A stretch of DNA of 64,000 nt from Heterodera schachtii (taxonomy: Eukaryota > Nematoda > Chromadorea > Rhabditida > Heteroderidae): the NCBI GenBank assembly GCA_023374025.1, contig SIJG01000008.1, positions 1,480,215 through 1,544,214 on the forward strand, written 5' to 3'. The notes under the pieces are model-generated. The model searched no databases. It had not been told where the DNA came from and worked only from the letters and a program-made list of their open reading frames with translations. Below are positions 35,821-49,336 of the stretch, one piece after another; the first letter of the stretch is position 1; each line of letters begins with the position of its first letter. Made by a program: the position numbers and the translations under genes.

Positions 35821-36774
35821 AAAATATTTAAATTAAAATCTTTCAAAAATAACTAAAGTATAAACTTTACTATAATTCATTATAAAATAAAAAATTTAAA
35901 ATATATTATTATCAGCATAAAAAAATAAATATTTCTTCAAGTGACTATTAAAAATTTATGCATTAAATAAATTAGAGTATAAATAATTCTCATTTATTCT
36001 TTATTTTGGAAAGAAATTATGAAATAAAAAGAATTGCTGTATATGTTTATTATCAAATTTTAAATTACTTATTTTACAACATATAATGAATGAAATGAAA
36101 AGAAATTGATAAATGATTATTACAATTAGCACGACATTAAACATGAAAACTGATATAACAAAAATGTAGCTTTCTATACAATTTACACAAATAGAATCAG
36201 AATATGGCTTAAATTGGACCTATCTTTTCAACCTAAGCTTGTACTGCTACAAGTCCATAGATGAAGTTGGAGCTGTACAAGTTTGTTGAGATCCCAGAGA
36301 CCAAAACTAAGGCCATATTTGGGCTCAACATACCCGATTTACCAAGCTTAATTAAATCATAAAGAATTAATAAACTTTTATAAGGAAATTTTAAATTAAT
36401 CGAATACGAGCAATAACCAATAACAATTTCAAAATTAAGGAAAAGTTTAATAATGTATGATGAATAATCATTAATCAAATATTCGCTACAGAATAGTTTA
36501 ATTAAATAACAGTTTTAAAAAACCATATTAGTAGAAATATTTCCAAATTTAAAAATAAATGTTTAAAAAAACTTTATTGTCATTAACCTTAAAATAATCT
36601 TATAAATACTTAATCAATGAATTCGTAAATATAAATAATGTGGTAAAGATAAATATAGAAGAAAACCAGACGAAAATTAAAAAATTTAATGGGTACAATT
36701 TTTAGTATAGGCAATTTTCGTAACAAAGTGCAATCAAATTTTCAAATTTTTTCAAAAAAATTTTCTCTTTACAA
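35821..36774. other. A-rich desert with one GC-richer patch
   Basis: 36188-36355 is clearly less AT-rich than its surroundings. A minus-strand frame, 36233-36478, ends in it (C-terminal GISTNLYSSNFIYGLVAVQA). The N-terminal half of that frame comes from ordinary AT desert and I recognise no family, so an exon or gene relic is possible but unproven. Confidence 0.4.
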
Positions 36775-36912
36775 ATTCCCTGTTGGCCGGTCCCGGCTTT
36801 TCTCGCGATCCCGGTCCCGGACAAAAAAGAGGTCTCGGTCCCGACTTTTCGGTTCCCGGTAAATCCCGGTCCTGGTTTTTGTCAAAATTCCCGGTCCCGT
36901 GCAACTCTAGAA
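36775..36912 (-). mobile_element. Element end with reiterated CCCGGTCCCG
   Basis: Second copy of the 20615 family: repeated GGTCCCGG and TCCCGGTAAATCCCGGTCC, ending CCCGTGCAACTCTAG. On the minus strand this reads CTAGAGTTGCACGGGACCGG, a plausible hAT-type end. The partner end is missing. Confidence 0.6.
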
Positions 36913-39900
36913 AAACAGCATAGATTAATTAAAAACATACCCTCATTTAATTATCCAAAATTACCTTTTCTTAAGATAATAATTAAATAATGACTTTATC
37001 AATCAATTGAAGTCATCAAGCACAGCTATTGTCCACGCGTTACTGCATGAAAATCGACTTGCATAAAGCAATATTTAAAAAAAAAATCAAAATATGTGTA
37101 AATCATTAATAAAAAATCTCTTGGATTAAAAATGATTATTCACAAATACAAGTAAAATAAAATACAATACTTATTAATATATTAAATTTTCAAATAATTC
37201 CTTTTAATAATTTTATGATTCAAAATAATTTTAATAAATATTTTTCTTTGAAATATATTTACTTATTTTATCAAACAATTTCTTTAAACACACTCATCAA
37301 ATGGTTCAACAAAGAAGAAACACAACACAAGATTATAAGAAAAAAAGGACAAATTTTTTACATTAAAAATAATAAATAAAATAAACAATAAATGATAATT
37401 AAACGATTAAAATCAAGTTTTTGACTACTCTTTAAAACTATCTCAAAAATTTTAATTAACCGGCATAACAAAACCCATGGTTTTTGGTTTTATCGATAAA
37501 TATTTCTGAACAAATAAAATTTACAAAAAGAAAATTAGCAAAATTACGAAATATTATGCTCGAAAAAAAAATCATATCTTATTTAAAAAATGTATTCTTC
37601 TTTGGGCCTTTTTCGGTTTTAAAATCCCACGATAGGAAATTTTACATGTTTTTTCAAGATGAATTTCGGCACTAATTATGAATAAATTTGTCGAGAGAAG
37701 CATGAAAATAATTTTTTTCAAATAAATGATTTGTCATCATTTTTTGGCTTTGAAAAGAAGAAAAAAATTTTCCTTTACTTGGCCATTTTAGTGGATTGGT
37801 CAAATACTGAATCATGAATTTAAATAATAAAAAATTTTTGATTATATGAATTTTTGTAAACAAATTTTTTTGAATTTTAATTTTTTTGCTCTTCAAAAAT
37901 TTTTAAATTTCACTGAAACACTGTTTTTCATTTATTTGTTTACATATTAATTATTACTTTAATTTGTATAAATAAAATAAAATTTCTTAGATTTATAATT
38001 ATGATTTAAAAAAAATTAAATTTGATTGAAAGTAAAAATGATGATTAAATCAACATTTTAAAAATAGTTATTATATGCACCATAAATCTATGATTTTTTT
38101 CACGTTTGACCCATGAAACTTAGATTTAGATTACCGAAAAATAGCTTTGACCTGGAAATCCAGTTACAGGTTGACCTTTAATTTATAATATTTTTAAACA
38201 CATTTAAATGTTAAATTTTCTTTTTATACATATAAATACAGGTACTTTTTTTATTCATTTGATTATTTCTCTAATCCATAATCATTTTTCAATGTATAAA
38301 TTTCTTAAGTTAAAAATTTATTAATTTAACTACTTTTATAATCTTTCTTGCCTTGAAGATTTGTACTTGGAAATATTTGGTGGAAGGAAGCCAATTTCAA
38401 TAAATATTTAAAATTTGTTTTTTTAATTGATTAAAGATTATTAAATAAGGTTTTAATTGATTTTTCAGTTATCTCACATGATAAATTCTGCATATTATAA
38501 TGTTTTTTTAAATTTCATTTTTCTACATTTTAATATACAACAAATATTTATAACAATAATTATTAATTTATCATTTTTAATAAATCTGTTGCCACAGATA
38601 CCTTTTGATTTGAAGTGCTGATGAGCTTATATTTGCTTTATTGTATTATGTAAGAATCGTTTGTTTAAATATATAAAAAATAATTATGTTGTTCTTGTTT
38701 ATTAAATTAATTACTTTTCTCATTTATTGTAATGAATGTTTAAAATTCCTTTTGACTTTTTTGATTTTTAAATATTAATTTTTTTAAATATATATTAAGT
38801 TAAATTGAATTTATGCTTTAAATAACAATTTTTAATTGATGCTTTTTTAAATATTAATGATATTGCTTTTAACTTTTAGTTTAATTAAATTATTTTGTTT
38901 AATAATTGTCTTTTATTAAATAATAGTTGAAAATTATAATATTGGTTTTACTTATTCTTTTATTAGTTTAACTTTAAAGATCAAATTTTTGGTTTTGTTG
39001 TTGCAGGTTATTTATATATCTTAAAATAAAAAGTATTTTTAACTTCTGATTATGCATTAATATGGCAAATCCCATAATGGTAAAACGGCAGACATTAAAT
39101 AGTTTTTAAATTTTACTTATTTAATTTCTTAATCCTTTGGTATTTTTTTTGATCTCTCTTCATCTTTTAACTTTCATGGTCTCCAGCCAGCAAGATGTAT
39201 CAATCGCATTTGATTTGTTGTGCTTCTATTTTTAAATATTGTTTTTTAAATAAAGTATTATTATTATTATTATTTTTAAAATTAATTAATTGTATTTTCA
39301 GTATGATTTATTATTAAATTAAAAAAGGAATGTATTATTTGAAGATTATTTTGTTTGTTTAAAATGCTTCCATTCAAAGTGTTTATTACTATTACTAATT
39401 ATTTTTATATTGCTTCGCTTTATGATAAATTTTATCTAAATCAAAATATCTGTTTATTTTTAAAGTGTTCATTATGTAAACATTTTTTCTTATTGGTTTC
39501 AATGGAATTTCTTAAACAAAATAAATAAATTTCTAATTTTAATATTTTTTTTGTTAATTTTCTAGTTTTTAGATTTATTTTTAATAAATATAAATTTATT
39601 TAATTTTTTTAAAATTAATTTGTAATTAATAAAAAATAATATCATTGAATTATTCCATAAGTAATTTCCTTTATCAGTGGAAATGATTTTTTATTTAATT
39701 TATTAATTAAAAAAAGAAACATTAAATAATTTTATTTCAAATTTATATTTTTATTTTCCAATATTTTTCTATGTATATTTTAATTGGTTTATTGGCAGGA
39801 ATTGCTAAAAATTTCGTTTTTTTTGTTTGCCATTTACTGTAAGAGGCAATTAATTTATTGAATAATTTTTTATTTCTTTAACATTATGATTTAAATCCAT

Positions 39901-41215
39901 GCAAAATTTGCTCAATATTTTCACAATTCACGAACATATTTAATAAAAGTTCTAAGATTTTAATTTAAAAGATGTTTATTTCTTTGATATTTATATTTCT
40001 TAAGCATTTTTTATAATTAACAGGGCGTTAGTTTATGCAGACGACAGTTCTTTATTGATTGTACTTGCTTTATATTATATTTGTTTAATTAAATTTATTT
40101 TTGTGCAAATTTTATTTACAAAATATGAAATTTTTGATTTTTTTATTAATCTGTTAACTAATTTATAAGATTGCGTTCCTCTACAAATTCAATGTTTGAA
40201 ATTTTTTGCAAAATTTTTCAGAGAATTTATGAATTATGCTTTTTAAGAAGAAAGATTTTTTAAAAATTTATTTTGTATTATAAAATTTAAGTGTTTTAAT
40301 TCTCTTGTTTCTCAACGTTAAAAATATATATGTTGGAAAAATTTTAAATATCTTTTTTTTTAATCTCCTTTTCAGCATTGGCTTTATTTTGTAAATTAGG
40401 AGGAGTTGACTTTTGTACGAGTTGCTATTGACCACAAACATTGATAACTAAAACTGAGATTAAACGGTGTTAGAAGTCAAAAAACAAACCAATTAAAATT
40501 TTGTTTGGTTTAAATTTTGCTCTAAAGCAACACAATTTTTAATTCTTTATATTATTCGTTAGCCCGAAATGTTTTTTAGTTTCGCTTAAAAACTTCAAAA
40601 AAATTAGTTAATAACAGATAATAGTTTAAAAATCACTTTTAAAAAATTATTATATTAAATATAAATGAATTTGTTTAATTTTTTTATTTATGTATTTAAA
40701 ATAAATGAATCAAAATGTCTTAAGTATTTTTACTTCATGAAAATTGTATTTGTTTCATTGAGCTGCAATAAATGTTTTTTTCTACGAGTTAGGTTAGAAT
40801 TTATGAGTTGTAAAACTCAAAAAAATTGTTATTGTTCAAAACAGAAAACTTTTTAGCCATTAATCGATTTTCAATTTTCAGTTTTAATTGTACTCTATGA
40901 ATTGAAAAAGCAAATAACCGAGTCACATCATTGAATTGAAAATAAATTTCATTTTAATCACAATTTATTTTCTGTCATTTAAATATTGAATTAATCTTTT
41001 TTCTTTTAATAAGTATCATATTTGTTAAACATTTTTTGTTTAATTTAACGGCCTTAATAAATCTAATTATAAATTTACATAAATTTAATATATTTAATTA
41101 ATTTGTTCTGTTAATAAATTTTTTGTTTGTTTATGCCTTAGGAAAAGCGATAATTATAAATTTGTTTCTGTTTTCATATATCCATCCATATTAATTTTTT
41201 ATAATTAGTTTTATA
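36913..41215. other. AT-rich desert, switching to T-rich near 37.9 kb
   Basis: No gene. The frames at 37484 (+), 37672 (-) and 40665 (+) are short, rich in Lys, Phe and Asn, and lack any domain. CCAGTTACAGGTTG near 38159 recurs from the 23.4-kb desert. Confidence 0.55.
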
Positions 41216-41395
41216 TTAGAGCTGACAAATGAGCGGGACCGGGATTTTAAACCTCCATTTCTAACATTTAATCTATAAAGCACATAAAAATATTTATTAT
41301 TTCGTACTTTAAAATAAATTTTTTGAATTGGCAAAAAAATGAAAAAATAAAGTTTTTTTTTATCAAAAATTCGAAAACGGAATTCCGTGCCATTA
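41216..41395. mobile_element. Two element-end fragments
   Basis: 41216-41256 starts TAGAGCTGACAAATGAGCGG and contains GGGACCGGGA, like the ends of the 20615 and 36775 islands. 41372-41395 holds ACGGAATTCCGTGCC, like the 19908 family; the same phrase is at 62122. Whether they are two ends of one chimeric copy is unclear. Confidence 0.4.
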
Positions 41396-41639
41396 TTTGA
41401 AATAGCTTAATATTTTCCACTTAATTATATATTTTTTTGCATTAAGTATTTTTAATTTTATTAAATTTTTTTATAAAATAATTATATTTAAAATTTTAAT
41501 TTATTTTTTTCATCTTTTATTAGAATTTCAAATTTTGTCAATTTTTTATTTAGTTTATATTAAGTATCTTGCCTTTTTTTGACAATTAAATTTTAAAATA
41601 TTCTGATATTGCTTTTTAATGACTTACTTTAATAAAAAT

Positions 41640-42835
41640 ATTTTGGCTAGAAAAATAATATATTTTGATAATTTGGATTTAGATAAAGAAAAAAATATTA
41701 TAAATTTTAGATTATTATTTTATATATTTTTTCTTGGTCGTAAATCGCGTTGAAATGCATTTTGTACGTCTCCAATTACTTTTTGATTAATAATTTATAT
41801 TATAATGATTTTTTAAATGTTTATTTTTGTATTTTTTTTAATTTTAAGCAAATGGAATATATTTTTTTGATTTAGTTGCTTTTGCAGATAATTAAATTTA
41901 TCGATAGATCTTTTCAATTTGCTGTAATAAATTCTTTCAGAAAATTCATTGTTTCTCTTTTATCAAAATTATTTTTAAAATTTTTTTAATATTTTTCAAA
42001 ATATTATTTTTTTTAATGAATTTGATTATAATTTCATTAGAATTAAAATAGAATGATGTATTTATAGAAAAAGGTAATAATATTTATTTTTTAATTATTT
42101 AAAATGTTATAATTATTTTATTATTGTATTTTATAAATATTTTAAATTTGCTGCACAAATTAATGGCGACTATCCTTTCTTCATTGTCGTTCCTTTGATC
42201 TGCTTTTTCTTAATTTTTTAGGTATATTTATTTATAACAATTCTGGTTAATTTATTTTTATATTGCATTTTTGATGGAATTTTTCGAAAAAAAAATGTCA
42301 AAAAGGCATCAAAACAGCAAAATGCCAATAAGGGCATTTAAGGCACGAAAACCCCGAAAAGGGCAAAAAAAGGCATAATAAAAGTCAACGTAGAAGCCTC
42401 AAACCAAGTGGAGAATGCGTTATTTATGCTTAATACATCGAAACAAGTGCGCGGAAAAAAAAGGCATATGCCTCAAAAGTCGCTCTCTAATTATAACATG
42501 TTTTTAATTGGAATAATTTAAATTGTGTAATAATTACAATTATTATATTTTATTATTTGCTAACTTTCATATCATTTTTTGATGTTTGCATTAAGATTTG
42601 AGATTAATTACACTTATAATTTTTTAATTTATAACTGATTATAGACTTTTATAAATTATTTTAATGCTTTGCTTATGTTGTAAGTGTTCTTACCTTATAA
42701 AGTATATTTTAATTGGCCCTTCAAGAAATAAATTGTTTTTATAACTTTGAAATACTAATAATTTATGACTATTAATTTATGAATGTAATAATCGAAATCG
42801 GTTTTAAAATTTGTTTTTTCCTCTCATTTTATAAT
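41640..42835 (-). repeat. Left arm of a long inverted duplication of AT-rich repeat
   Basis: Reverse-complement match to 47260-48938. 41640-41910 pairs with about 48655-48938, including the TTGGTCGTAAATCGCGTTGA stretch, and 42741-42830 pairs with 47260-47362. A related but diverged sequence occurs in the A-rich orientation at 57.7 and 59.6 kb. Interrupted by the fragment at 42290-42485. Confidence 0.8.
42290..42485. mobile_element. Diverged, truncated relative of the 49.3-kb hAT MITE
   Basis: AAAAGGCAT and GGGCATTTAAGGCACG words, then GCCTCAAACCAAGTGGAGAA and AAGTGCGCGGAAA. Its right half matches 53325-53430, and both resemble the right half of the element at 49345-49917. No TIR pair. Confidence 0.55.
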
Positions 42836-45800
42836 AGTAATTTTAGATATTCAAAATATTAGGGGCTTAACTCACTTAAACCCAAAAAAAAAAAATTTCG
42901 AATTTTCATCAAGATCGCAACGAAAAACATTTAGGATTCAGAAGAAGAGATGTATAATTTTTTAGTGGTGGTGGTTTATCTCATCTCATTTTTTAAATTT
43001 TTCCTAAAATTACAATTTTATTTAATTTTGTTTGAGTTTTTTCCATATTTTTTCAATGCAATAAGTAAAAAAGTTTTTCAATTTAAATTTAGTGTATGTT
43101 AAATCCAGAAATAAAATATTATTATTATTTTACAAATTATAATACAAAAAGTAAAAGATTATTGAAAAAGATAAATGATATTTGTATAACTTATAAATTA
43201 ATAATTAAAAGGAAATTTTCACAAAGATTAAATTTAATTCAATTAATTCCATAATATTTTATTTTTGAATTTGCATTTTTGTTTAAATTTAATTTTTGAA
43301 ATTAAATCAAATTATGAGACTGCATTAATTAGATGACTTAAAAGCTTTTTTAAACTTCGATTTTACAATTATTTAAATTAAAAAATAATGTTTTTAGTAT
43401 TTTTGTTGACTGAAATGAATAATAATTTAAATAAAAAACGCATATTTGAAATTTTTACTTTTATTTTAACTTAATTTACTTTTGTTAGTAATCAAAATCT
43501 GTGAGAAGTTGGAATTTAAGTGAATTTAATTTCGCACATTTTTTAAAGAATTAAGGTTTTTTATCAAATGACAATTCCCCCACATTTCTATTCACATCAT
43601 TGATGGTGGTTAGCCATCTTTTAAAAAATTTTAATGTAAATATTTTTTAAATAATATTTATTTAAATTTAATTATAATTGCTAAATTTAATAAGAGAATT
43701 GCAATTGTCGAGTTTCGTGTTTTCTGACTCACATTGTTAGTTATAATCATTTACAAATTAACATTTTATTTGTTTTGTTTAATTAAATGCATTAATTTTT
43801 TATTAATTAACATTCCTAATCTCTTGAATAAATGGTTAATAAATGCTCCACTTTTATTATTTATTAAAAATATTATTTCAGATTATGTTTTAGATAAAAG
43901 GCAATTTCAATTTTATCATTTTACATTTTTTTCATATATTCTTATCTTTTAAAGTAAAAAAATAAATAAATATAAATTTTATTTATTTATTTATTGTTCT
44001 TTAAAAATTGGTTACATATGTAATTTTTTTTTTGGAATTGAATTATAAATGCTTCAGAATTTTTTGTTAATTTTTAAATGTTTTAATTGGTTCTCCTCAC
44101 TAATTTTGGTGCATTTTTATTATTATTAACTTTTTAATGCAAATTATTTGCTGCTTTAATTTATATTTTTAAATTTTATTTTCAAATTTTTTCTATTTTT
44201 CTCTACTTATGTGTCGCTCTTTTATAATAATTTTTTCTGTTTTTTTATTGTTTTTTGTTCGCTTTTCTTCTTAATTTATGCATTTAAAATTTTCTTTACT
44301 ATTTAAAAAACCATTTTAGTAAATAAATTTTACTAATTTATCTATTAATTAATAATTGTTTTTAATAATTCTTCCCAAATGTTTTTCTCAACATTATCCA
44401 AAAATACATTTTAATTATGTAAAAAATTGCCCCAATTTTGGCGTAACAAAATTATAATGTCAAAGTTTGAAGACAGGTAAATTTTTTAAAGAACAAGAAA
44501 AACCTAAAATAATTTATATGCCAAACGAGGTGGACGGAACCCATCGTAATCATCATAAATTCTTATGTTTTGAATCTGCTTTAAAGTTTTAATTGTTTTT
44601 TGTTTTAAAATAATTTATAGAAACCTTAATTTTATAATTTTAATTTCACAAAATTTAATGTTTTATTATAAAAATATAATTTGTGTGTATTTAAAAATAA
44701 CTTTTTATTTTTTAACCTGGACCTTGACTTTTTCATATTATAAACTTAAGGTTATTTATTAAAAAAATTAACTTAAAAAAAGAAAATAAATTAGCGAAAA
44801 AGTGCAATCACAGAAGAAAAACTCGAATAAATCTTTTACACAAATTAAAAAAAATACCAATACATCAACACGATAAAAAAATTATATTAAAAAAATCATA
44901 AAATTTTCAACCCACACAGAAAAACACATTATTATTATTATTATGTGCATTATTTTTATTTTTAAGTTTTATATAAATTTGAAATATTATTTTAAATTAA
45001 AAATAAATAATATTTTTATTTCACTTTTTTCTAATTAGTCCCTTTTAAGCATCACAAAAAAAGAGTTCAAAAAACACTCGCTAGGCGTCTTAAATTAGCT
45101 AAGAAGCTTAAAACTGTGATACTTTATTCTTATACACGGAAAATTTAAAACTAAATAATAAAAACAAAATTAAAAAATTCAATAGATATTAAAAATTAAA
45201 CAAAATAATGTATTTTTTCACGAGAAAAGCATTTAGAAAATGTTGTTTTTGTACAATAAATATTGTATTAATACTCATCACAATCCATTCACATCAAATG
45301 ATTTATGTATTTTTTTTAAATGAAATTCTATTTCTTTTTTTAGGCTTAATTAATTGAAAAAACTGCGTTTTTCCTAATTTATGGAAAATAATGACAATTT
45401 CCTTTAGAATTTTTTCAGAATTTAACAAAAATTCTTAATTGTCGAAATACAAAATTGAAAATAAACTATTTATTCTTTTCATTTGATTCATGATTTGAGC
45501 AATAGAGATTAATTTGAACAATTTTAAAAATATTTGATATTATTAAACGATTTATTTTATTTATTTTATTTATTTATTTATATTATTTCAAAATTAGCAA
45601 GTAAAAAATACGCATATAAAACTAGATTATAATTAGCAAAAGTAAAAGATTAATTTAATTAAAAGTCTAGGCATCCGTTTGCATTAATAAATTGATATTT
45701 TGGAATTTATTTTCCATTTTAAGTAATTTATTTTTTCTTCTGACTTTTCTATTCCTCATAATTTTTAAATTGTTTTAACATTCTCTGAAATTGGTTTTAA

Positions 45801-46492
45801 TGTTTATTATTCTTTTTATCACTAATGTTAAGGAAACCAACCTTTTTGCGTTAATATATTGCCTGTTTTTATTAAATTTATAAATCATCGATTTTTATTT
45901 ATTTAAATTAATTTTCAATTTATTATAACAATATATTACAAACAACGATGATGCTCAATGCTCAATGTTTATTTTTTATTTTTTTAAATTTAATTTATAA
46001 AAAAATTTATATTTTAGCTAAGAAATGAATATTTTGCATAATTTAAAAATTGTTTATAGGGCGAATGATTTGGGAATTAATTAAGCAGCTTTTTGAAATT
46101 AGATTTGATATAATTATACTAATTAAATTATTAATTCCTATTTTCACTCCCTTGCGGAACAACCACAAATTGTTTCCCACCGAACAAAGCGTTTATTTTA
46201 TCGTTATTTTCATTTAGTCGCATGCAAAATGTTGTTTTTCTTTATGAAAATTTTTAGATTAATTTCTATTTTAAAATTTTTAGATATGTATTTATATATT
46301 TTTATATTTATATTTTTAAATTTTAAATTAATATTTTTAATTTTTATATTAATATTCCTAAAAATTTAATACTTTTTTTTATTTATCTAATTTTTAATTA
46401 TTTATTTTTTTAGTATTTCGTGAAAATATAAAAAACGCCATTTTTTGTTGGTTTTTTTAAATAGGGTTGTATAAAGACCCCACCCCCTAAAA
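42836..46492. other. AT-rich desert (spacer of the long inverted duplication)
   Basis: No gene. Includes TTTATT microsatellite-like runs near 43977-43997 and 45545-45585. The plus frame at 43734-43952 is low-complexity and hydrophobic, and is not called. Confidence 0.6.
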
Positions 46493-46580
46493 CAGGTGTA
46501 CCGACTTTTGCGCCGCAGACACTTGCGCCGCCCAGTAAGAATAGACATTTGCGCCGCGATATTTGCGGCGCCCTACAAAA
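46493..46580. mobile_element. One-ended fragment of the ACATTTGCGGCGC family
   Basis: GTGTACCGACTTTTGCGCCGC, then GACACTTGCGCCGC, GACATTTGCGCCGC and GATATTTGCGGCGC. Same reiterated motif as the complete element at 51949-52699; here the motif is mostly GCGCCGC. The frames over it are motif translations. Confidence 0.65.
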
Positions 46581-46799
46581 TCCATTTGCTTCGGAATTTT
46601 CTTCGCTAAAATCAAATTTTACCTTAAAAGTGAAAAAAGTCATCAAAGCGTCAAAAAATGCTTAAAATTGAAAAAACTGTACATTTTTGAAAGTTCCCAA
46701 ACCCATAAATTGAGTAACACTTTCATAACTTTTTTAAAAAGATCAAAAAAGATTTTCAAACTATTAAAAACTTCAAAAAATGGTACTTGTGTTCATGTA

Positions 46800-46925
46800 T
46801 AACTTTTTTGCGAATTGTCTGATCGCGAAGCGATAGCTTAGAAATAGCTTCGAAAAAATCTGTTAACAAATCAGGTCAATTTACATGGTTTGACATTTTA
46901 AAAACTCGCTCTGATTGAAAGGAAA
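46800..46925. repeat. Possible degenerate copy of the GC-hairpin module
   Basis: TTTTTTGCGAATTG, a small palindrome ATCGCGAAGCGAT (46823-46835) where the hairpin would be, then CTGTTAACAAATCAGG. Flank order matches the module, but the GATA core is absent. Confidence 0.35.
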
Positions 46926-47259
46926 ACAGGTAAAAATGCTATTTTTGAGCTTTTCATGCAATGGCAAATGCGCAAAAAAAATATGTAAAAACATATAAAT
47001 CCGTTCCCTGGTAATTTGAGTAAATTTCGTTGAAAATAAATTTACCTTTAAAAAAAATAATCAATAATTAGATAAAAATAATTTATCAAATAATTAAAAA
47101 AAATTTTTAAACGGAATAACATTATTCATTTTAAATATAAATTAATCTATCAAAAAACAATGACTAGTTAATTATTAAAAAGAATTAATAAATATTTTTT
47201 TTATTCAATAGTTTTAAAATAATAAAATTTAACATTTCATCAACCATTACCGATGCAAG

Positions 47260-48938
47260 AGAACGGAAAATGAGAAATTATTTAAATTTTAAAACCGATT
47301 TCGAAAGCAATTTATTACATTCATAAATTAATAGTCATAAATTATTAGTATTTCAAAGTTATAAAGATTATTTATTTCTTATATAAACAATTGAATTTAA
47401 AAAACACAAGAGAAATAATGAAATAATAAAAAACCATAAACGGTTCGAGGACTTGTGATTAAATTTAAAAAATATAGAATTAGAAAATAAATTTAAATAA
47501 TTTTAAAAGATAAAGAAATAGGATTAAAATAATAATAAATATTTATTCATTTTTAAAATTCTTTAGTCATTACTATTAAATTGCCTCCATCTAAATTCCT
47601 CATCAAAACAATTGTAAAATAAATTATACTTAAAACATAAACATATGAGTATATCAAGTTTTAATGTAAACAGCAAAAAATGAAATGAAAGTCAGCAATT
47701 ATAAAAGGAATTGAATATTAAAAGCCGAAATAATAAGACAATTTCATAAATAGTCTTTGCAAAATCTAGCAAGACGTTTCAAAACATTGAGTTGGAGTTA
47801 AGGCAGCTTTGTTCAATTTATGTCAAGCCTATCTTTTCTTAAAATTCCTTAATTTTTTGAATTCAACTAACGAACTAAAAACATCATGGAAAAAATGAGA
47901 TTATTCATTAAAAATTAGAATATAAATTTTTTCAGGTATGATAATATAAAATATGGTGATTAGTAAATTATCATGAAGCCATCAACAAAAAATTAGTTAA
48001 AAAATTTTTTAAATTAAAATTGAAAATTTTATAGTTAAAAATGGAGAACATAAAAAACCAAATGAAATGAATAAAACTGCTTTAAATTGATTTTAAATTA
48101 AAAATTTTATATATTATCAATTCGGACCACTGAAAAGTAACCAATTTTTACAAAGACCTCGACTAGAGATTTATGATATACTAAATAAATAAATTTTATT
48201 TGAAAACTTATAAAATAAATTTTAGTTGAATAATTAAAATATAACTTAAAGAATAATTTCCTAATAATTTGTGTATTATGATAGAAATAAAAATATAATT
48301 ACCAATTTTACTTAATATACTCTTACAAAATACCTTTTTCAAATCACTTAGCAAACTTAAAAACAATTATTATAAATTAAGTTGGTAATATTGTATAAAA
48401 TAAATCCCAATGAAAATAAATTTTGTTTAATTGTATTTGTATAATTAAAATAACGACCTCCATTACAATTCTGAATTTCTAATAATACTCGATCTAAGTA
48501 AGTAAATTCGATTTGAAATTCTATTTATTTAATGAAATTAATAATAAATTCTTACTAAAAAACATTTGAAAATGTTCAAAAAAACTTTTAAAAAATTTTT
48601 ATATTATAATAAGAAAAATAATGAATTTTGCAGAAAAAATTTATTACAGCAAATTCAATTATCTATCGATAAATTTAATTATCTGCAAAAGCAACTAAAT
48701 CAAAAAAATATATTCCATTTGCTTAAAATTAAAAAAATACAAAAATAAACATTTAAAAAATCATTATAAGGTAAATTATTAATCAAAAAGTAATTGGAGA
48801 CGTACAAAATGCATTTCAACGCGATTTACGACCAAGAAAAAATATATAAAATAAACTTATAATCTAAAATATTTCTATAATAATACTTTTTTCTTATCTA
48901 AATTCAAATTATCAAAATATATTTATTTTGCTAGCCGA
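47260..48938 (+). repeat. Right arm of the long inverted duplication
   Basis: Partner of 41640-42835 in the A-rich orientation. The 48781-48840 anchor (TAATTGGAGACG, GCATTTCAACGCGATTTACG) is almost exactly the reverse complement of 41731-41788, and also recurs, more diverged, at 24281-24340 and 57714-57765. It is longer than the left arm by about 0.5 kb. The frame at 48566-48748 is not credible. Confidence 0.8.
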
Positions 48939-49100
48939 AATTTTTCGCTGCGCTTTTTTTCTAAAGACTTTTAGAAGAAAGTGTCCAGCGGTGCCGATAG
49001 GCATCGCCGGGCGAATTTTTAAATTTAAGCTCTTTTTGTTACAGATTTTCACCAAAAAATTTATGAATTTCTGATAAATTTTTGTTTTTTTTTCTTGGTT
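48939..49100 (+). repeat. GATA-hairpin module, free-standing copy
   Basis: CGCTGCGCTTTTTTTC, hairpin at 48984-49010 (arm CCAGCGGTGCC, loop GATA, arm GGCATCGCCGG), then TTTGTTACAGATTTTCACC. Here the usual T-G pair has become T-A, with one A-C mismatch elsewhere. No element ends are visible around it. The minus frame at 48912-49109 is its shadow. Confidence 0.75.
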
Positions 49101-49336
49101 TATTGTCAAAATTATTTTGAAATATATTAAATTTTCATGATTTAGTCAAAAAATTGAATTTTTTATTTCAAAGAAAGGAAAGTTTGGTTTTATTTGCCTA
49201 TTTTAGTGCTTATCTAAGTATATATTTTTGTTTTTAATCATCTCAAGTGGTCTTGTGAAATTTTTTTCATTAAAAAATTATCCAAATTTAGGAATTTTAC
49301 TGACGCCAGCAATAAAGTTTGATTCAGATGGATAAG

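Noticed and set aside
48566..48748. Lys/Asn/Gln-rich 60-residue frame
   Set aside because: It falls within the long inverted duplication; the opposite-arm copy does not keep it as a frame in any recognisable way.
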